Below are positions 36,347-47,040 of a stretch of DNA of 64,000 nt, piece after piece (within the stretch, counting starts at the first letter, position 1; every line of letters starts with the position of its first letter). Source of the DNA: Atherix ibis (lineage: Eukaryota; Arthropoda; Insecta; Diptera; Athericidae); the NCBI GenBank assembly GCA_958298945.1, contig OY282609.1, positions 40,996,954-41,060,953 of the forward strand. The letters run 5' to 3'. The notes beneath the pieces were generated by a model. It did not search any database. It was not told where the DNA came from and saw nothing but the letters and a program-made list of their open reading frames with translations. Made by a program: the position numbers and the translations under genes.

Positions 36347-38306
36347 AAAAGCCATGAATTTCGATTTATTGCGAGAAAAGTTTGTCAAATCGATGCAGAT
36401 GTGTGATCTCCAAATAATTTCTGATTTAATACATTTGGACTTCTTTTTGTAGTGTTAGTTGAAGTAAATGATGTATTAAAATTGAATATTAAAAACCAAA
36501 TACGTGAAATAAAGGGATTTACTATACAAGGTGGGCGAAAATTGAAACCGCCGTATTCGGTTCTGTAAACGGAACGGAGGAGTCTATTTGAATAATGTTA
36601 TTTTTAGAAAATATTGTATCAATTATACTCAAAATCAAATAATAAATTTTGCTTTGCCACATTCCTTTCTTATTTTATTTGAAAAAAAAACATATTACCC
36701 TTATTGAAAAATCATGTATGATTTCAATATTTTAACAGTTATTCCCGCTCAGTAATTCTGTAATGAAATAGATGAATACTATATATATAGGCAGACATAT
36801 AACTGAAACATGAGCTTTTCTAAACAGTACGACATTGCCCAAAATCATTCAATTTTAGAAAAGGTGAAAGAAGTTCACAATAGAAATTTGAAGAAAATCT
36901 ATAAAAAATAATAATCAAAATATTTAGTTAAATGTTAAAATAAATTTTATATTGTATAATCTAAATAGCAGAAATATGTACTGTCTTAACTAAACTATAC
37001 AGTCATTTCCACAATATTCAACATTACTATTTTTTCAAGAACAATATATTTTAAAGTTTTAAATGGTATTTTATGCATAATATTTTTTTTAAATTAGGCA
37101 AATATTTTAATAATAAAATATAGTAATATATAAACAGAATAGAAGAATACCTTTTTTTAGTCACTATATGACCTGTAGTTTTTATGGAAAATAACAGTTT
37201 TTAAATAAAAAACAACTACAATATTATTTCAAAAATTAACTCGCACATGATTTGTTTTACGAACTCTACCATTTTCGTCTCCCGGTGGTTTCGTTTTTTG
37301 GTTTCTGTATTTTTTTAATTAAATTTTTTTTGTTTCCAAATTTTATCCTACTTCTAATTTAAATATTTTCCATAACCATTCTTCATTTCCTCATATAGCC
37401 TACAATTTTTTTTTGATTAAATATTTTTTTTTAATGAATAAATTTTTTATTTATTTTTTAAGTACAGATTTAAAACAAGCGTAGCTAATTGGTTTATATT
37501 TAACATGGTGAGCTGTGAAATAAACATTTAACACTGTAAAAATATATTAAAAATAGATTAAAATAATAAAAAATTTTAGTTTTAAAAAATTAAATAAATT
37601 AATTTATTAAAATATATAGTTAACTAAACTAAGATAAATTAAATTATATAATTAAGATAAACTAAGATAATTATTATAAGTGTACAATTAATTAAAAAAA
37701 AAACAAATCGATTAGATTTAGTATTTTATAACAAATAATAATTAACAAAAAATAAGAATAATAAATGTCTGTGGAAGTAAACCTGATTATTAATAAGTGA
37801 ACCTGAAATCGCCCTTTACCTTCGTCAGTCCATCTGATGTTAGAAGTGCTCCTTTTATGCTACGACGTTCTAACCCCATAGGTGATCCGGTGATCTTTAC
37901 TTATATTTGATATGTGCACTTAAATAATAAATACAACTATCTTATCCGAGAAAAAATTTACAAAATGACATTTTCATTCAATTTGCCAAAAAATGTTTGT
38001 TGTTTCATGTGTAATGAATGGAGAGGAGGTATATGTGTGTGTGAAAGAAAGAAAAACAATTTTTTCTTACATGTAAAAAGAAAGAAAACTAATTTCGGCC
38101 CAATATTCATCATTTTATTCGAGCCTATTAACTATTCATTTTAGAAAAAAAATCTCCTTTTGACATTATTGTTTTAATTATCATTTCAAATAACATTATA
38201 ACTGAAATGTATATTCTAAGCGCCATAATACTGAAAACCATTTGGCAAAAAAGGATATCGGTATAAAAAAATTAAAGTAAAAAATGGAAAGAAAAACTAG
38301 ATTTTT
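36347..38306. repeat. U copy 2 (uninterrupted segmental duplicate with empty LINE site)
   Basis: This matches 25137-26559 joined to 33594-34133, without the LINE. The empty insertion site is at 37756-37770. It has small differences from copy 1, including a short deletion near 38109 (CATCATTTT versus CAGTTTCTCATTTT) that shortens the chance open frame here to 76 codons. No gene is recognised. Confidence 0.93.
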
Positions 38307-39180
38307 GGGAAATAGCGTAGTGAGATTCGAACCAGGATCCCCTAGGGTGGTTATTATGTTATAATATAATATTAAATTTATAAATTATGTTATAATACTA
38401 TAAATTATTTTTAATAAAATATATTTTGCTGTTTTTTTCTCCTTTTTTATAAAATTGTTTAAAATTTTTTTTTTAATAAAATATATTTTGTTCTCTGCTT
38501 TTTAATCTAGTCAAAAAAAAGAAAACAAAGGATAAAAAAAAACAAAAAGAAAAGAAAAAATAAAAAAAATCTTTTAATTTATTTTTCAAGTTTTTACTTT
38601 TGACATTTAAAAGAAATGGTTTTGTAATACATTTATATAGATAGCTGTGATTTTTCGTTTTTAATTTCATTTCATTTTTGTTCATTATTATTTTGTTTGC
38701 ATTATCATTATTATATTAACATTATATACGAAAATGTATTCATCTAATTTATTTTATCTATTATTTTATATGTATTCCTTTTTTTACTTTACGTTAATTA
38801 TTGTTTTCTTTTTTCCTAACACAAATTACCATAAAACTTAATTTTAATAAAAAAATATACATAGGAAAACTCACTAAATCGTGTGATAATTTACAATTAA
38901 CTAAATTGAGATACACAAATAAAATTTTATGTTGATATTTAAAAAATTAAGTAATAGATATAATAATGCAGACATAAAATGTAAACTAGTATTTCGTTAG
39001 TATCGCATATTAATGAATATAGTTTTTGGGTTTTCTTTTACTTTTCCTTCTCTTTTCTTGCGTCTTCGCCTCACCTTTATGGAATAGATCAATTTTGTAA
39101 GTCAATCGACTGAAAAATTAAGCAAGAGCACAAAAAGCTGAGAAAAGCTTTAACGTTGTACTTTTAATTTAGAAATAACG
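38307..39180. other. A/T-rich sequence, nothing recognised
   Basis: This begins right after the right edge of the segmental duplication. The first 40 bases contain the minus-strand motif GGTTCGAATCT, which resembles a tRNA B box, but no tRNA can be folded. The rest is A/T-rich with long A and T runs. The 70-codon minus-strand open frame at 38473-38685 is low complexity and not convincing. Confidence 0.7.
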
Positions 39181-39469
39181 TTATTTGTTTATTTTTCTAT
39201 TAGTTCTGTCACTGCTAACATTACTTAAATTTTTAAATTTGAAACATGTGGAATATAAATAAATCTCTATAGAGAAAATATCCAGTTTGCGTGTGCCATA
39301 ATTCCTTAAGGAGCAGGATATTTTACGGAGGTATTGGTCCCATTCACGGTGATTCTCTTTAATATAAGACAATATGGAACGATTGGTCTTTCCTATGCAT
39401 TGGCCTATAGCGAGTACATAACATTTCGAATGTGGTTGATCCCAGACCATCTACTCAAATTTTTGAACG

Positions 39470-39574
39470 CCGCGGATATGAACTACCGTGAGCGCCGCGG
39501 TGTTTTTTTTTCTACCGTATGAATTTTTGAACGCCGCGGTGTTTTCCATATTCTACCGTGAGCTACCACCGCGG
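39470..39574. repeat. Short local duplication with four CCGCGG sites
   Basis: CCGCGG occurs at 39470, 39495, 39534 and 39569 within repeats of TTTTTGAACGCCGCGG and CTACCGTGAGC. This GC-rich patch stands out in an A/T-rich region. It lies where the Gypsy remnant should encode the integrase zinc-binding segment, so it is probably a local duplication inside the dead element. Confidence 0.75.
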
Positions 39575-40386
39575 CATCGTGAGCTTTTTTAATATACTCC
39601 ACTCTCATGCCTTATAGTATACATAACTTCCAATCCTCATCTTGGAGGAATAGGTCTCTAGTTCTTGAAAGCATACGAATATACACAAAATCCCTATCTA
39701 CCTTCAAGTCCAGTACCTTCATACTATCGATGAGTACATCTTCTCTTAATGTGGGGTAAGTAGACACCGCAAGGTATCCTCAGATTCGACGTGGTTGCAT
39801 CTTTGGTTATGTTGAGGATGCCTAGCCATCGCGTATTGGTCTCAGATTCTAAAGCTATGAAATGGATACCGAATAATACATCTTTAACTACTTTCAAACT
39901 TCCCTTCTGGTGTTCAATTTGGTAATTATAATGTTGTAATTTAGGACTCATCGGGCTAACTGACAATTGTCTGTCTCATCAGTCACTAAATACAAACAGT
40001 AATTACCTTAAATGGCATTAATTCAATAAAGCTAAAAAATTATTCAATTCTGATCATGGTGTCCAGATACTTTAGCTCGGTTAGGAGTAGTTACGTTGAG
40101 CAGAGTTTAGATTTTGTGAAATGTATGCTATCGGTTGCGCTTGCAATTTTGGTTTTCAATTATTAGAAGCCATTTTGGGCATCTGGAGTCCACGTAAACT
40201 TTGTGATTTTTCAAGAGTAACGATGATAGAAGCTTCATCGTCCGATAACGTCCTGCTATTCCCATAAAACACCTCATCTGTCTGAGTATTTTGGGAAAAA
40301 ACATTCTACTACGGATGCCACCCTGGCTGTATTCTACATTTCTAATAATATAGCCTAATTATTTCGTTTCCTTCATTATGATGAGT

Positions 40387-40560
40387 GAAATGGAAAGAGT
40401 ATGAAAATTAGGAATATGTTACTTATATTTTTCATTTTCCCTATCATTTATAACATGTGAATTGGGAAGGCTATTAAACTTGAAATTACTTGTATTTGCT
40501 TGTTTCTTATTGTTTATAATATTTGAAATGGGAAGGGTATTTAAATTGGAAATTTAGGTC
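40387..40560. repeat. Degenerate repeat of about 70 bp, three copies
   Basis: Starts resembling GAAATGGGAAGGGTAT lie at 40387, 40459 and 40525 (72 and 66 bp apart), each followed by an A/T-rich tail with TTGAAATT-like words. It interrupts the Gypsy remnant between its gag-like and RT-like parts. Confidence 0.55.
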
Positions 40561-41024
40561 GTCGTCAGATTTGGAATTGAAAGTTGGTCATCGGGCCATG
40601 TCGGAGATTTGGTTGGATGCTAATGTGGTTGCTCTCGACCCGCTGTTAGTTTTTCGGTGAATTTGACTATATACCACAATGATAGCAAAAGTAGTCAATC
40701 TAATATTCTATGCAATCTAGGAAATAGTATCCGCGCTTGGCGGATTTCCAGCATAGCAGAAGAAAATTGTTGACTGCTCTAACTGCTTCTACCCATACTG
40801 CAAGGTTGATGTCTTTATCTCTTGGTGACCTTTCTAATGGTAATTCTTCATTCGATCTTTTTTCCGATACAACCGTTCTTGTAGGATTATCGCGGTTGTA
40901 TTTGTATTGAAAGCTATCTGTTTCAATTTATGAGACATAGTAACGTAGCTGTTCAATGTTGTCTGTTCGATGCAATTATAGCTGAACAGATTTGTTTACA
41001 ATGTAGTCTTAAAATAGAATAACA

Positions 41025-42882
41025 AATAGATGATGCCGTAAACGACTTAACTGTTTGCATACAAAACTCAATTGCTAAGGTTTACATATCTCACAACAAA
41101 CCAACCATACGAATACATGACTATAATGTGCTACAAAAAATTTGTAGATTAATAAGCGTGAAACGTCAATCTAGGACGAGTGGCAATATTCAAGGATACC
41201 AAGTGAGAAGAAAAAACTAAACCAACTATAACGAGAACTGCAATAACAAATTATTTAATTAACTAAGTGTACAGAATCACTTACAACTCATAAGTTACTC
41301 CGGACAGCTACCAGACGAATACTTAAATAAAAAACAGCTACACATCCGTTACATAATACTAATGGAATCTGAAAAAAAAAACAGAATAAAAGTAATGCAT
41401 TTTAAATTACGAAAAATTATGTGAATAAATATTAATATAGCTGTCCATGAGTGCACCTCCTTAGTTAAATGCTTCCGAAGTTAAATCCTTAATGCAACAC
41501 CTATCGAATGAAAAAGCCACAGGATATGATCTTATAACTTTGGAAATACTTAACCTAATATAAAAAAAGCGCTCGTACTAATAAACTATATTTATAATAT
41601 GATCCTTTAAATATCATTTTTTACTTCTTTTTGGAAATTTTCCATAACAAAAATGATCATAAATCCACCAAACCCAAAAACATTCCTACCTTATATAGAG
41701 CCATAAACCTCCTTCCTATTTTATCAAAAATCCTAGATAAATTAATCCTTGAATGTCTTTATCCTATTTTTGAAACCGAAGGTGTGATTCATCAGTATCA
41801 GTTTTGATTTATAGCTGAGCAGTGTTGAGAAACAGTGGTATGACAGCTGTGTTGAGCTTAGATTGTTCCAAGTTGATCGAGTTAACTCATTCGCCGACAA
41901 GGGTATTGAGCCACCGGGATAATCAGCTAGAACGTGTACGTGGCATAAGAGACAAGTGGCGTGGATTGGGTAGAGAGTCGTTAATTATTATTGTGATAAA
42001 GTTGAAACGGTTTTTGTTACAAAATTATTAATAAATAAAAAAATAAGAAGGATTGGCTGCCAAAAGATTATAAATGGTAAAAGATTAATCAATTTAAAAA
42101 AAATAAGGAAATTGTGATCGAAAAATCGAAAATGATAAAAAAGTCAGATATAACAAATATAGGAGAATTCTTAAATAGCAAGACTAATATTAACGTTAAG
42201 TCGTTTTATTTTTTGTAAAATAATTATGCACATGATTGTTAGTTTTTATTTATACTAACAACGCGGAAATTATGAACATGATAGTTATTTTTTAAGATTA
42301 AATAGTTCTTGTAACATTTTAAAAAAAGGGGGAAATATTTTGTTTACATTTATCACAAAATATAAACTATGAATTGAATAGTTTTGTTTTACTCGTAAAA
42401 TACTTTACGTCCGTATTTTAAAAAAAAAAATATGTTTTTTAATAATCTTAACACCCAACAGCCTGATTCTTTTTAAGTTGAAGAAAAACTATCCAGCAGT
42501 ATCATCGCATAAATGATTGCATAGCGTGCATGCTCTCGACATGTATGGCATGCTGAATTGCTTTGAAAGTTTCTTCATTCTAAAACCGGACCAATAATTT
42601 TAGGTGGCTGAAAATATTGAGTATTTTCCGCCGGTCTCCCTCAGGGAAGTATCATAGATTCAATTCTTTACAATATTTACACCCATGATATTCTTTATCA
42701 TAGTAATTCTTACACATCACAAAGATCTTTTCGCAATCGTTAATATCCTACAGAACCGCATGCACTCCTTAGAAACTTAGTTCTAAAAGTGGAAAGTGGG
42801 AGCGAATGAGCAAAAATCAAAAACATATTCCCGATATAAAACTAAACGGCAGTAACATTTTACAAAAAAAAACAAGCGTGCG
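41025..42882 (+). pseudogene. Decayed Jockey-type LINE ORF2, first part
   Basis: This is a plus-strand remnant of a Jockey-group ORF2. The linker between endonuclease and reverse transcriptase is visible from about 41030 (DAVNDLTVCIQNSI), then KATGYDLITLEIL near 41510, NLLPILSKILDKLILE-like sequence at 41700-41760, and a degraded QFGFRAEH-like block near 41800. After a gap of about 640 bp come KLKK near 42475 and the block GLPQGSIIDSILYNIYTHDI near 42630, then PDIKLNGSNILQKKTSVR ending at 42882. Many stops and shifts are present. The errantivirus at 42883 interrupts the frame within the next codon; the remnant resumes at 49843. Confidence 0.85.
41823..42460. mobile_element. Possible solo LTR inside the Jockey remnant (TGTTG...CAACA)
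   Basis: The Jockey reading is interrupted between its FGFR-like block (about 41820) and its KLKK block (about 42475) by some 638 bp that do not fit the element. This segment starts TGTTGAG and ends CCCAACA, the canonical ends of Copia-type LTRs. There is no clear target duplication (AGCAG left, GCCTG right). A purine run AAAAAAAGGGGGAAAT near 42324 is unexplained. The insertion is plausible; its identity is only a guess. Confidence 0.35.
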
Positions 42883-43297
42883 AGTTATATCGGATAACGA
42901 TATAGAACTTAATATTTTAAGGAATGCAAATGTCGGTGATTTAAAACAGAAATATGGAATCAAATAATATGAATTTCATATTTCTCATTTTTCAGCATAT
43001 AAATGTCCAAGCCAATTGTAATAATTATAAGTAGATGCACATTTTAAAATTACTCCATCGACTGGCTTTACAATGAAACCGGTGCAGCTCTAACAGTACT
43101 CGCTAGTAAAACTGGTTTCCCAATTTCAACAACGCATTGTAAAGGCAGTTCTAGTTCAGTCCTCTTATTGTAAAGTCAAATAAATAATATTACTTTTTGC
43201 AAATAAAATATTAATATAGTATTCCTAGAGAATATAGATTGTTTTCATTTATAGTCCTTATTAAATAAACATTCCATTTAAAATTAAAACTAAAACT
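42883..43297 (+). repeat. Errantivirus 5' LTR (415 bp)
   Basis: It begins AGTTATATCGG and ends AAAACT, with AGT/ACT as short inverted ends. It lacks six bases near 42903 that are present in the 3' LTR. AATAAA-type polyadenylation words occur in its 3' part (for example in GTCAAATAAATAAT and ATTAAATAAAC). It carries the promoter by position; no strong TATA box is evident. Confidence 0.95.
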
Positions 43298-43308
43298 GGC
43301 GCAGTCGG
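43297..43308 (+). promoter_or_regulatory. Primer-binding site (tRNA-Ser type)
   Basis: TGGCGCAGTCGG begins at the last T of the 5' LTR. Its first eleven bases are complementary to the 3' end of a serine tRNA (CGACTGC plus discriminator G and CCA), the primer used by 17.6/297-type errantiviruses. Confidence 0.85.
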
Positions 43309-43530
43309 TAGGATTCTGTCTCTGAAGAAATAGAATCCAGTGTTTCAAATCGAACAAAATAAGATCAATAAAATTTTAAAAAAATTTTTTTTTTGACCCA
43401 AACAATAAAAAAAAAAAAAAAAAAAAAAAGGTTTTAATTGAGTGTTTGTGAATATTGTGACTATAGTGAAAAATTATCGTGATAAAGTCGATCTAAATCG
43501 AGTAATTTCACAAAACATAAAATTTTCGAA
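43298..43530 (+). other. Errantivirus leader with hairpin and A23 run
   Basis: This is the untranslated leader between PBS and gag. Just after the PBS a 7-bp stem GGATTCT (43311-43317) pairs with AGAATCC (43332-43338) across a 14-nt loop, a possible packaging or dimer structure. A run of 23 A residues (43407-43429) follows. Confidence 0.6.
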
Positions 43531-44877
43531 ATGGCTACTAATATCGGAAATTTAATTCAACAAATTGATGAGTTGAAACAAGTTGTCAGACATCAGGAGG
43601 GTGAACTTAACTCATATAGGCAAGTGTTGCAACAGCAGACCTTGCATTTGCAAGAAGTTCAACTACAGCAACAGCAGCAAGAACAACGACAGCCGCAGCA
43701 GCAGCAGTCAAATAATGAAAATGATCCATTTCGGTTATCAACAGAAAATATTATTAACCAGTTCCGTCAACTTAAATCTTTTAGTGGATCCAACGATTAT
43801 GGACTTATACCGTTCATAAAATCAGTGGAAAATGCGAATTCTTTGTGTGGTACAAATGTACAACTACTTAATTATTGTCATCAAATCATTTTCAACCAGA
43901 AACTCCAAGGTGAAGCTGAAATGTGTATCCGGCAACTTGGTGAGGACCCATCGTGGGAATCCTTAAAACAGAAGCTGAGACAACATTTTCAACCTCGTAA
44001 AAGTTATTCAGAATTATTCAATCATTGCAGATTAGTTAAGGTGGGCAATTTGCGAGAATTATTTGATGTATTTATAAGTGTTAATTTTGAACTTAATGAG
44101 ATTTATGCTTTCGATGAAAGAAAACCCGAAATTTATAAACCTGAAAATGTTAGTAGAAATTTAGTTGAAATATTAATTGAGAAAATAGATGGTAATATTA
44201 GGGCTCACATTCCAGAAAATTCTTCTTTGTCCGAAATTTGTAATAAGTACGGTAAATTAAAAATGTTAGATGATTACAGAACCATCGATATTTATCACAG
44301 AAAAATTAGAAATGTTAACAACAATTATAATAAAAATAACATAAATCCTAATTTTAATAATAATAGAAATCCTAATTATGAAAATAATAATAATCGGAAA
44401 TCTTATTTTAATAATAATAACAAAAAATCTAATTATAATAATAACAATTATAATAATAATAATTCCAATCGGAAAATTAATTATAATAACAATAATTACA
44501 ATCGTAATAATAATTATAATAACAATAATAATAATTACAATCGGAATAATAATTATAATAACCATAATAATTATAATAACAATAATAATTTTAATAACAA
44601 TAACAATAATAGCAGCAATAACAATTCTCATAATAATATTTCTAATGCTAATCATAATAATTCGAATCATAATAATTTAAATTATAATAGAAATCCAAAT
44701 TTTAATCAATATTCTAACCAAAATTCGGGACAATACAGATCCGACGTAAACACCTCGAATAATTCTGGACAAAACAGGGTGTTTCGGGGAAATAATAACG
44801 CAGAACCGATGGAGATTGAAAACTTACAACAAGCTGTAAATTTTCAAGAGGAGCCTCGGACTGTAAACTTCCCATAA
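43531..44877 (+). CDS. gag: Errantivirus Gag polyprotein (448 aa)
   Basis: This is the structural protein of the retrovirus-like particle. It is open from Met 43531 to the stop at 44875-44877. It has a predicted coiled-coil, glutamine-rich N-terminus (residues about 25-65), then a globular capsid-like middle (around FRQLKSFSGSNDYGLIPFIK and on to about residue 245). The C-terminal tail from about residue 255 to 400 is extremely asparagine-rich and encoded by AAT/AAC tracts. There is no CCHC zinc knuckle, as in several 17.6/297-type Gags; the basic Asn-rich tail with scattered Arg and Lys may bind RNA instead. The length is normal for the family. The last 58 nt overlap the pol frame. Confidence 0.9.
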   Translation: MATNIGNLIQQIDELKQVVRHQEGELNSYRQVLQQQTLHLQEVQLQQQQQEQRQPQQQQSNNENDPFRLSTENIINQFRQLKSFSGSNDYGLIPFIKSVENANSLCGTNVQLLNYCHQIIFNQKLQGEAEMCIRQLGEDPSWESLKQKLRQHFQPRKSYSELFNHCRLVKVGNLRELFDVFISVNFELNEIYAFDERKPEIYKPENVSRNLVEILIEKIDGNIRAHIPENSSLSEICNKYGKLKMLDDYRTIDIYHRKIRNVNNNYNKNNINPNFNNNRNPNYENNNNRKSYFNNNNKKSNYNNNNYNNNNSNRKINYNNNNYNRNNNYNNNNNNYNRNNNYNNHNNYNNNNNFNNNNNNSSNNNSHNNISNANHNNSNHNNLNYNRNPNFNQYSNQNSGQYRSDVNTSNNSGQNRVFRGNNNAEPMEIENLQQAVNFQEEPRTVNFP

Positions 44878-46346
44878 TTAATATAACAATTAATAATCAA
44901 ACAATTAAGTGTTTAATTGATACTGGTTCAACTACTAGTATAATAAAACCAAACTTACTTTATAATTTTGAGGAAGAAACTTTAGAAAAACCTTTATTTT
45001 ATACTACCATTAATGGAACGAACACAGTAACGAATAAAATAGCTACTCCGATTCCTTCAGAATTTAAAATTATTGGTACAATATCATGGAAGGTTATTGA
45101 ATTAAAAGATAGAAACTACGACGCTATTATAGGTCAAAATATTTTACAGCCATTATGTGCAAAAATTGATTTAGCTAACAAAAATGTTGAAGTAAACGGT
45201 AATAAAATAATGTTTATAAATAGTGATTACCCTTTTGATATAAATAGTATACAAATGTTAGAACCGATAAATAGTACAATTGAGGACATGTTATTATTCG
45301 ATCATTTAAATGATGAAGAGAGAATAAAACTAGTACCCTTAATATCTGAGTTTGATGAATTATTTTTTAGAGAGGGAGATGTACTTACGGCTACTCACGA
45401 GATTCAACACGAAATCGTGACAACAACAAACAATTCTATATATTCTAAAATATATAGGTATCCCCAGGTTCATGAGAAAGAAATTGAACGTCAGATTTTA
45501 GAAATGCTTGATCAGGGTATTATTAGAGAAAGTTCCTCACCATATAATAGTCCGTTATGGATAGTGCCGAAAAAAAGTGATAATTCGGGGGAAAAAAAAT
45601 GGAGAATAGTTATAGATTACAGGAGACTAAACGACATAACTATCTGTGACAAATTCCCTATTCCTAATATGGAGAACATATTAGGTAAATTAGGGAAGTC
45701 ACAATACTTCAGTACGCTGGATCTAGCTAAGGGATTTCATCAAATTATGATGAAACCTGAAGATAGCGCAAAGACAGCCTTTTCCACTCCATTTGGGCAC
45801 TACGAATACGTCAGAATGCCATTTGGGCTTAAAAACGCCCCTTCAACTTTCCAAAGATTAATGAATTCCGTATTGCGAGAATTCATCAATAAAATATGTG
45901 TCGTATATTTGGACGATATTTTAATATTTAGTACATCATTGGAGGAACATTTAGTTAATTTAAGAAAAATATTCAACAAATTAAAAGAATCAGGACTTAG
46001 AATACAAATAAACAAATGCAACTTTCTAAAGAAAGAAACTGAGTATTTGGGACATATTCTAACTGCGGAAGGAGTAAAACCAAATCCTAACAAAATCCAA
46101 ATTATCAGAGATCTAAAATTACCTTCTACTGAAAAACAGATTAAGTCTTTTCTGGGAATTACTGGATTCTATAGGAAATTCATAAAAGATTACGCAAAAA
46201 TAGCGTATCCTATCATAAGATATTTAAAAAAGGATATTAAAATAAATTTAAACGACCCAAATTACATATCTGCTTTCGAGAAATTGAAAGAATTAATAAC
46301 TGATTATCCCATTTTAAAATATCCAAATTATAAAAAAAAAATTTAA
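44820..46346 (+). pseudogene. pol: Errantivirus pol, protease and reverse transcriptase
   Basis: The pol frame opens at 44820 after stops at 44817 and before. The aspartic protease active site CLIDTGSTTS is at 44910-44939, and the protease ends near the DAIIGQNIL motif (about 45120-45150). The reverse transcriptase follows, with WRIVIDYRRLND, the first aspartate block FSTLDLAKGFHQI, the MPFGLKNAPSTFQRLMN block and the catalytic box VVYLDDILIF (YLDD codons start at 45906). ETEYLGHILTAEGV and FLGITGFYRKFIKDY then lead to the connection domain. There is no separate start: it is expressed with gag by frameshift. The frame ends at a TAA (46344-46346) just after a run of ten A (46332-46341), where a one-base shift moves the RNase H domain to the next frame. 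Confidence 0.93.
44838..44844 (+). promoter_or_regulatory. Probable -1 ribosomal frameshift site AAATTTT
   Basis: The heptamer A-AAT-TTT is in phase with gag codons and fits the X-XXY-YYZ rule. A -1 slip there enters the pol frame, which is open from 44820 and overlaps gag by only 58 nt. The gag stop lies 31 nt downstream of the heptamer. Gag-pol frameshifting at such sites is established for retroviruses and errantiviruses; use of this one is inferred. Confidence 0.75.
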
Positions 46347-47040
46347 ATTAATTACGGACGCGAGCAACTTCGCATTGGGCGCTGTTCTGACACAGGAGGG
46401 ACATCCTTTATGTTACGCTTCACGAACGTTGAATAACCACGAAAAAAACTACTCCACAATTGAAAAAGAATTGTTGGCAATAGTTTGGGCAACTAGCTAC
46501 TTTAGGCCTTATATTTTTGGTAAAGAATTCGACTTATATACCGATCACCAACCTATTAAATGGTTACAGGCAAAGTATGCTGGAAAAGATATTAATCCTA
46601 GATTACAGAGGTGGTTAGTACAATTGGGAGAGTACGATATGAAAATTGACTACATTATGGGAAAAGAAAACAAAGTAGCTGACTTTTTAAGTAGAATTAA
46701 TCAAGATAGTAAAGAAATAAACGTAATAAACTCTAACGAATCAATGGAAGTGCAAACGGTGCATTCACAGCAAGAAAATTTAATTGACCATATACCCATA
46801 CTTGAAACGATCGTTAATCGCTTCAAAACTCAGATTATTATAGTAGAACTAAAGGAAAAAGAGTATGAGGAAGTTTTAAATAAGAAAAAAATTTATATTG
46901 ACAAAAATAACATTTCGGGGGAAACAAGCCTAGTAGATATTATCCGAAGATATATCAATACAGGTAAGATTGCAATTTATTCTGAATTGCCTGATACAGA
47001 TTATAACAAAGTTCAAACAAAATTAATTGAATTTTTTTAA
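46342..47040 (+). pseudogene. pol: Errantivirus pol, RNase H domain
   Basis: This degrades the RNA strand during reverse transcription. The catalytic motifs ITDASNFALGAVLTQ, TIEKELLAIVWA and LYTDHQPIKWL are intact, and the domain ends with the GKENKVADFLSRI motif. A linker follows to a stop at 47038-47040, reached because of another one-base shift at the T7/A5 runs at 47032-47043. It is in a different frame from the reverse transcriptase and the integrase segment. No substitution-type damage was seen. Confidence 0.92.

Larger units (their letters stand above)
39181..40790 (-). pseudogene. Decayed Gypsy-family (Ty3-type) LTR retrotransposon, gag to integrase
   Basis: Read on the minus strand, fragments appear in the order expected of a Gypsy element. 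Near 40790-40720 a segment (CWKSAKRGYYFLDC) has zinc-knuckle spacing with one Cys changed to Ser and the His changed to Tyr. At about 40360-40160 there is end-of-reverse-transcriptase sequence resembling the MRCFMGIAGRYR region. At 39966-39880 the end of RNase H is clear (KLQHYNYQIEHQKGSLKVVKDVL). Around 39730-39590 is the integrase N-terminal region (VYIR..., DEDWKL..., KKAHD). At 39450-39181 is the integrase core end (SILSYIKENHREWDQYLRKI). Several stops and frameshifts separate them and most of the RT is missing. No LTRs were found. The style resembles mdg1/412/mdg3 relatives; the subfamily is uncertain. Confidence 0.8.

Noticed and set aside
38307..38345. tRNA-like 3' half on the minus strand (GGTTCGAATCT, B-box match)
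   Set aside because: The flanking bases do not form a T stem, no A box or anticodon arm lies upstream, and the sequence beyond is simple A/T. It is probably a chance match, or at most a worn SINE trace.
38473..38685. Minus-strand 70-codon open frame with hydrophobic Phe-rich stretch
   Set aside because: It is encoded by A/T homopolymers, is low in complexity and has no homologue that I can recognise.
39724..39966. A free-standing small gene of 80 codons on the minus strand
   Set aside because: Its sequence (HYNYQIEHQKGSLKVV) is the end of a Gypsy RNase H domain and belongs with the other fragments of the remnant at 39181-40790.
44266..44680. Isoleucine-rich open frames on both strands over the gag Asn tract
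   Set aside because: These are shadows of the AAT/AAC repeat in other frames. Gag in its own frame explains the sequence.
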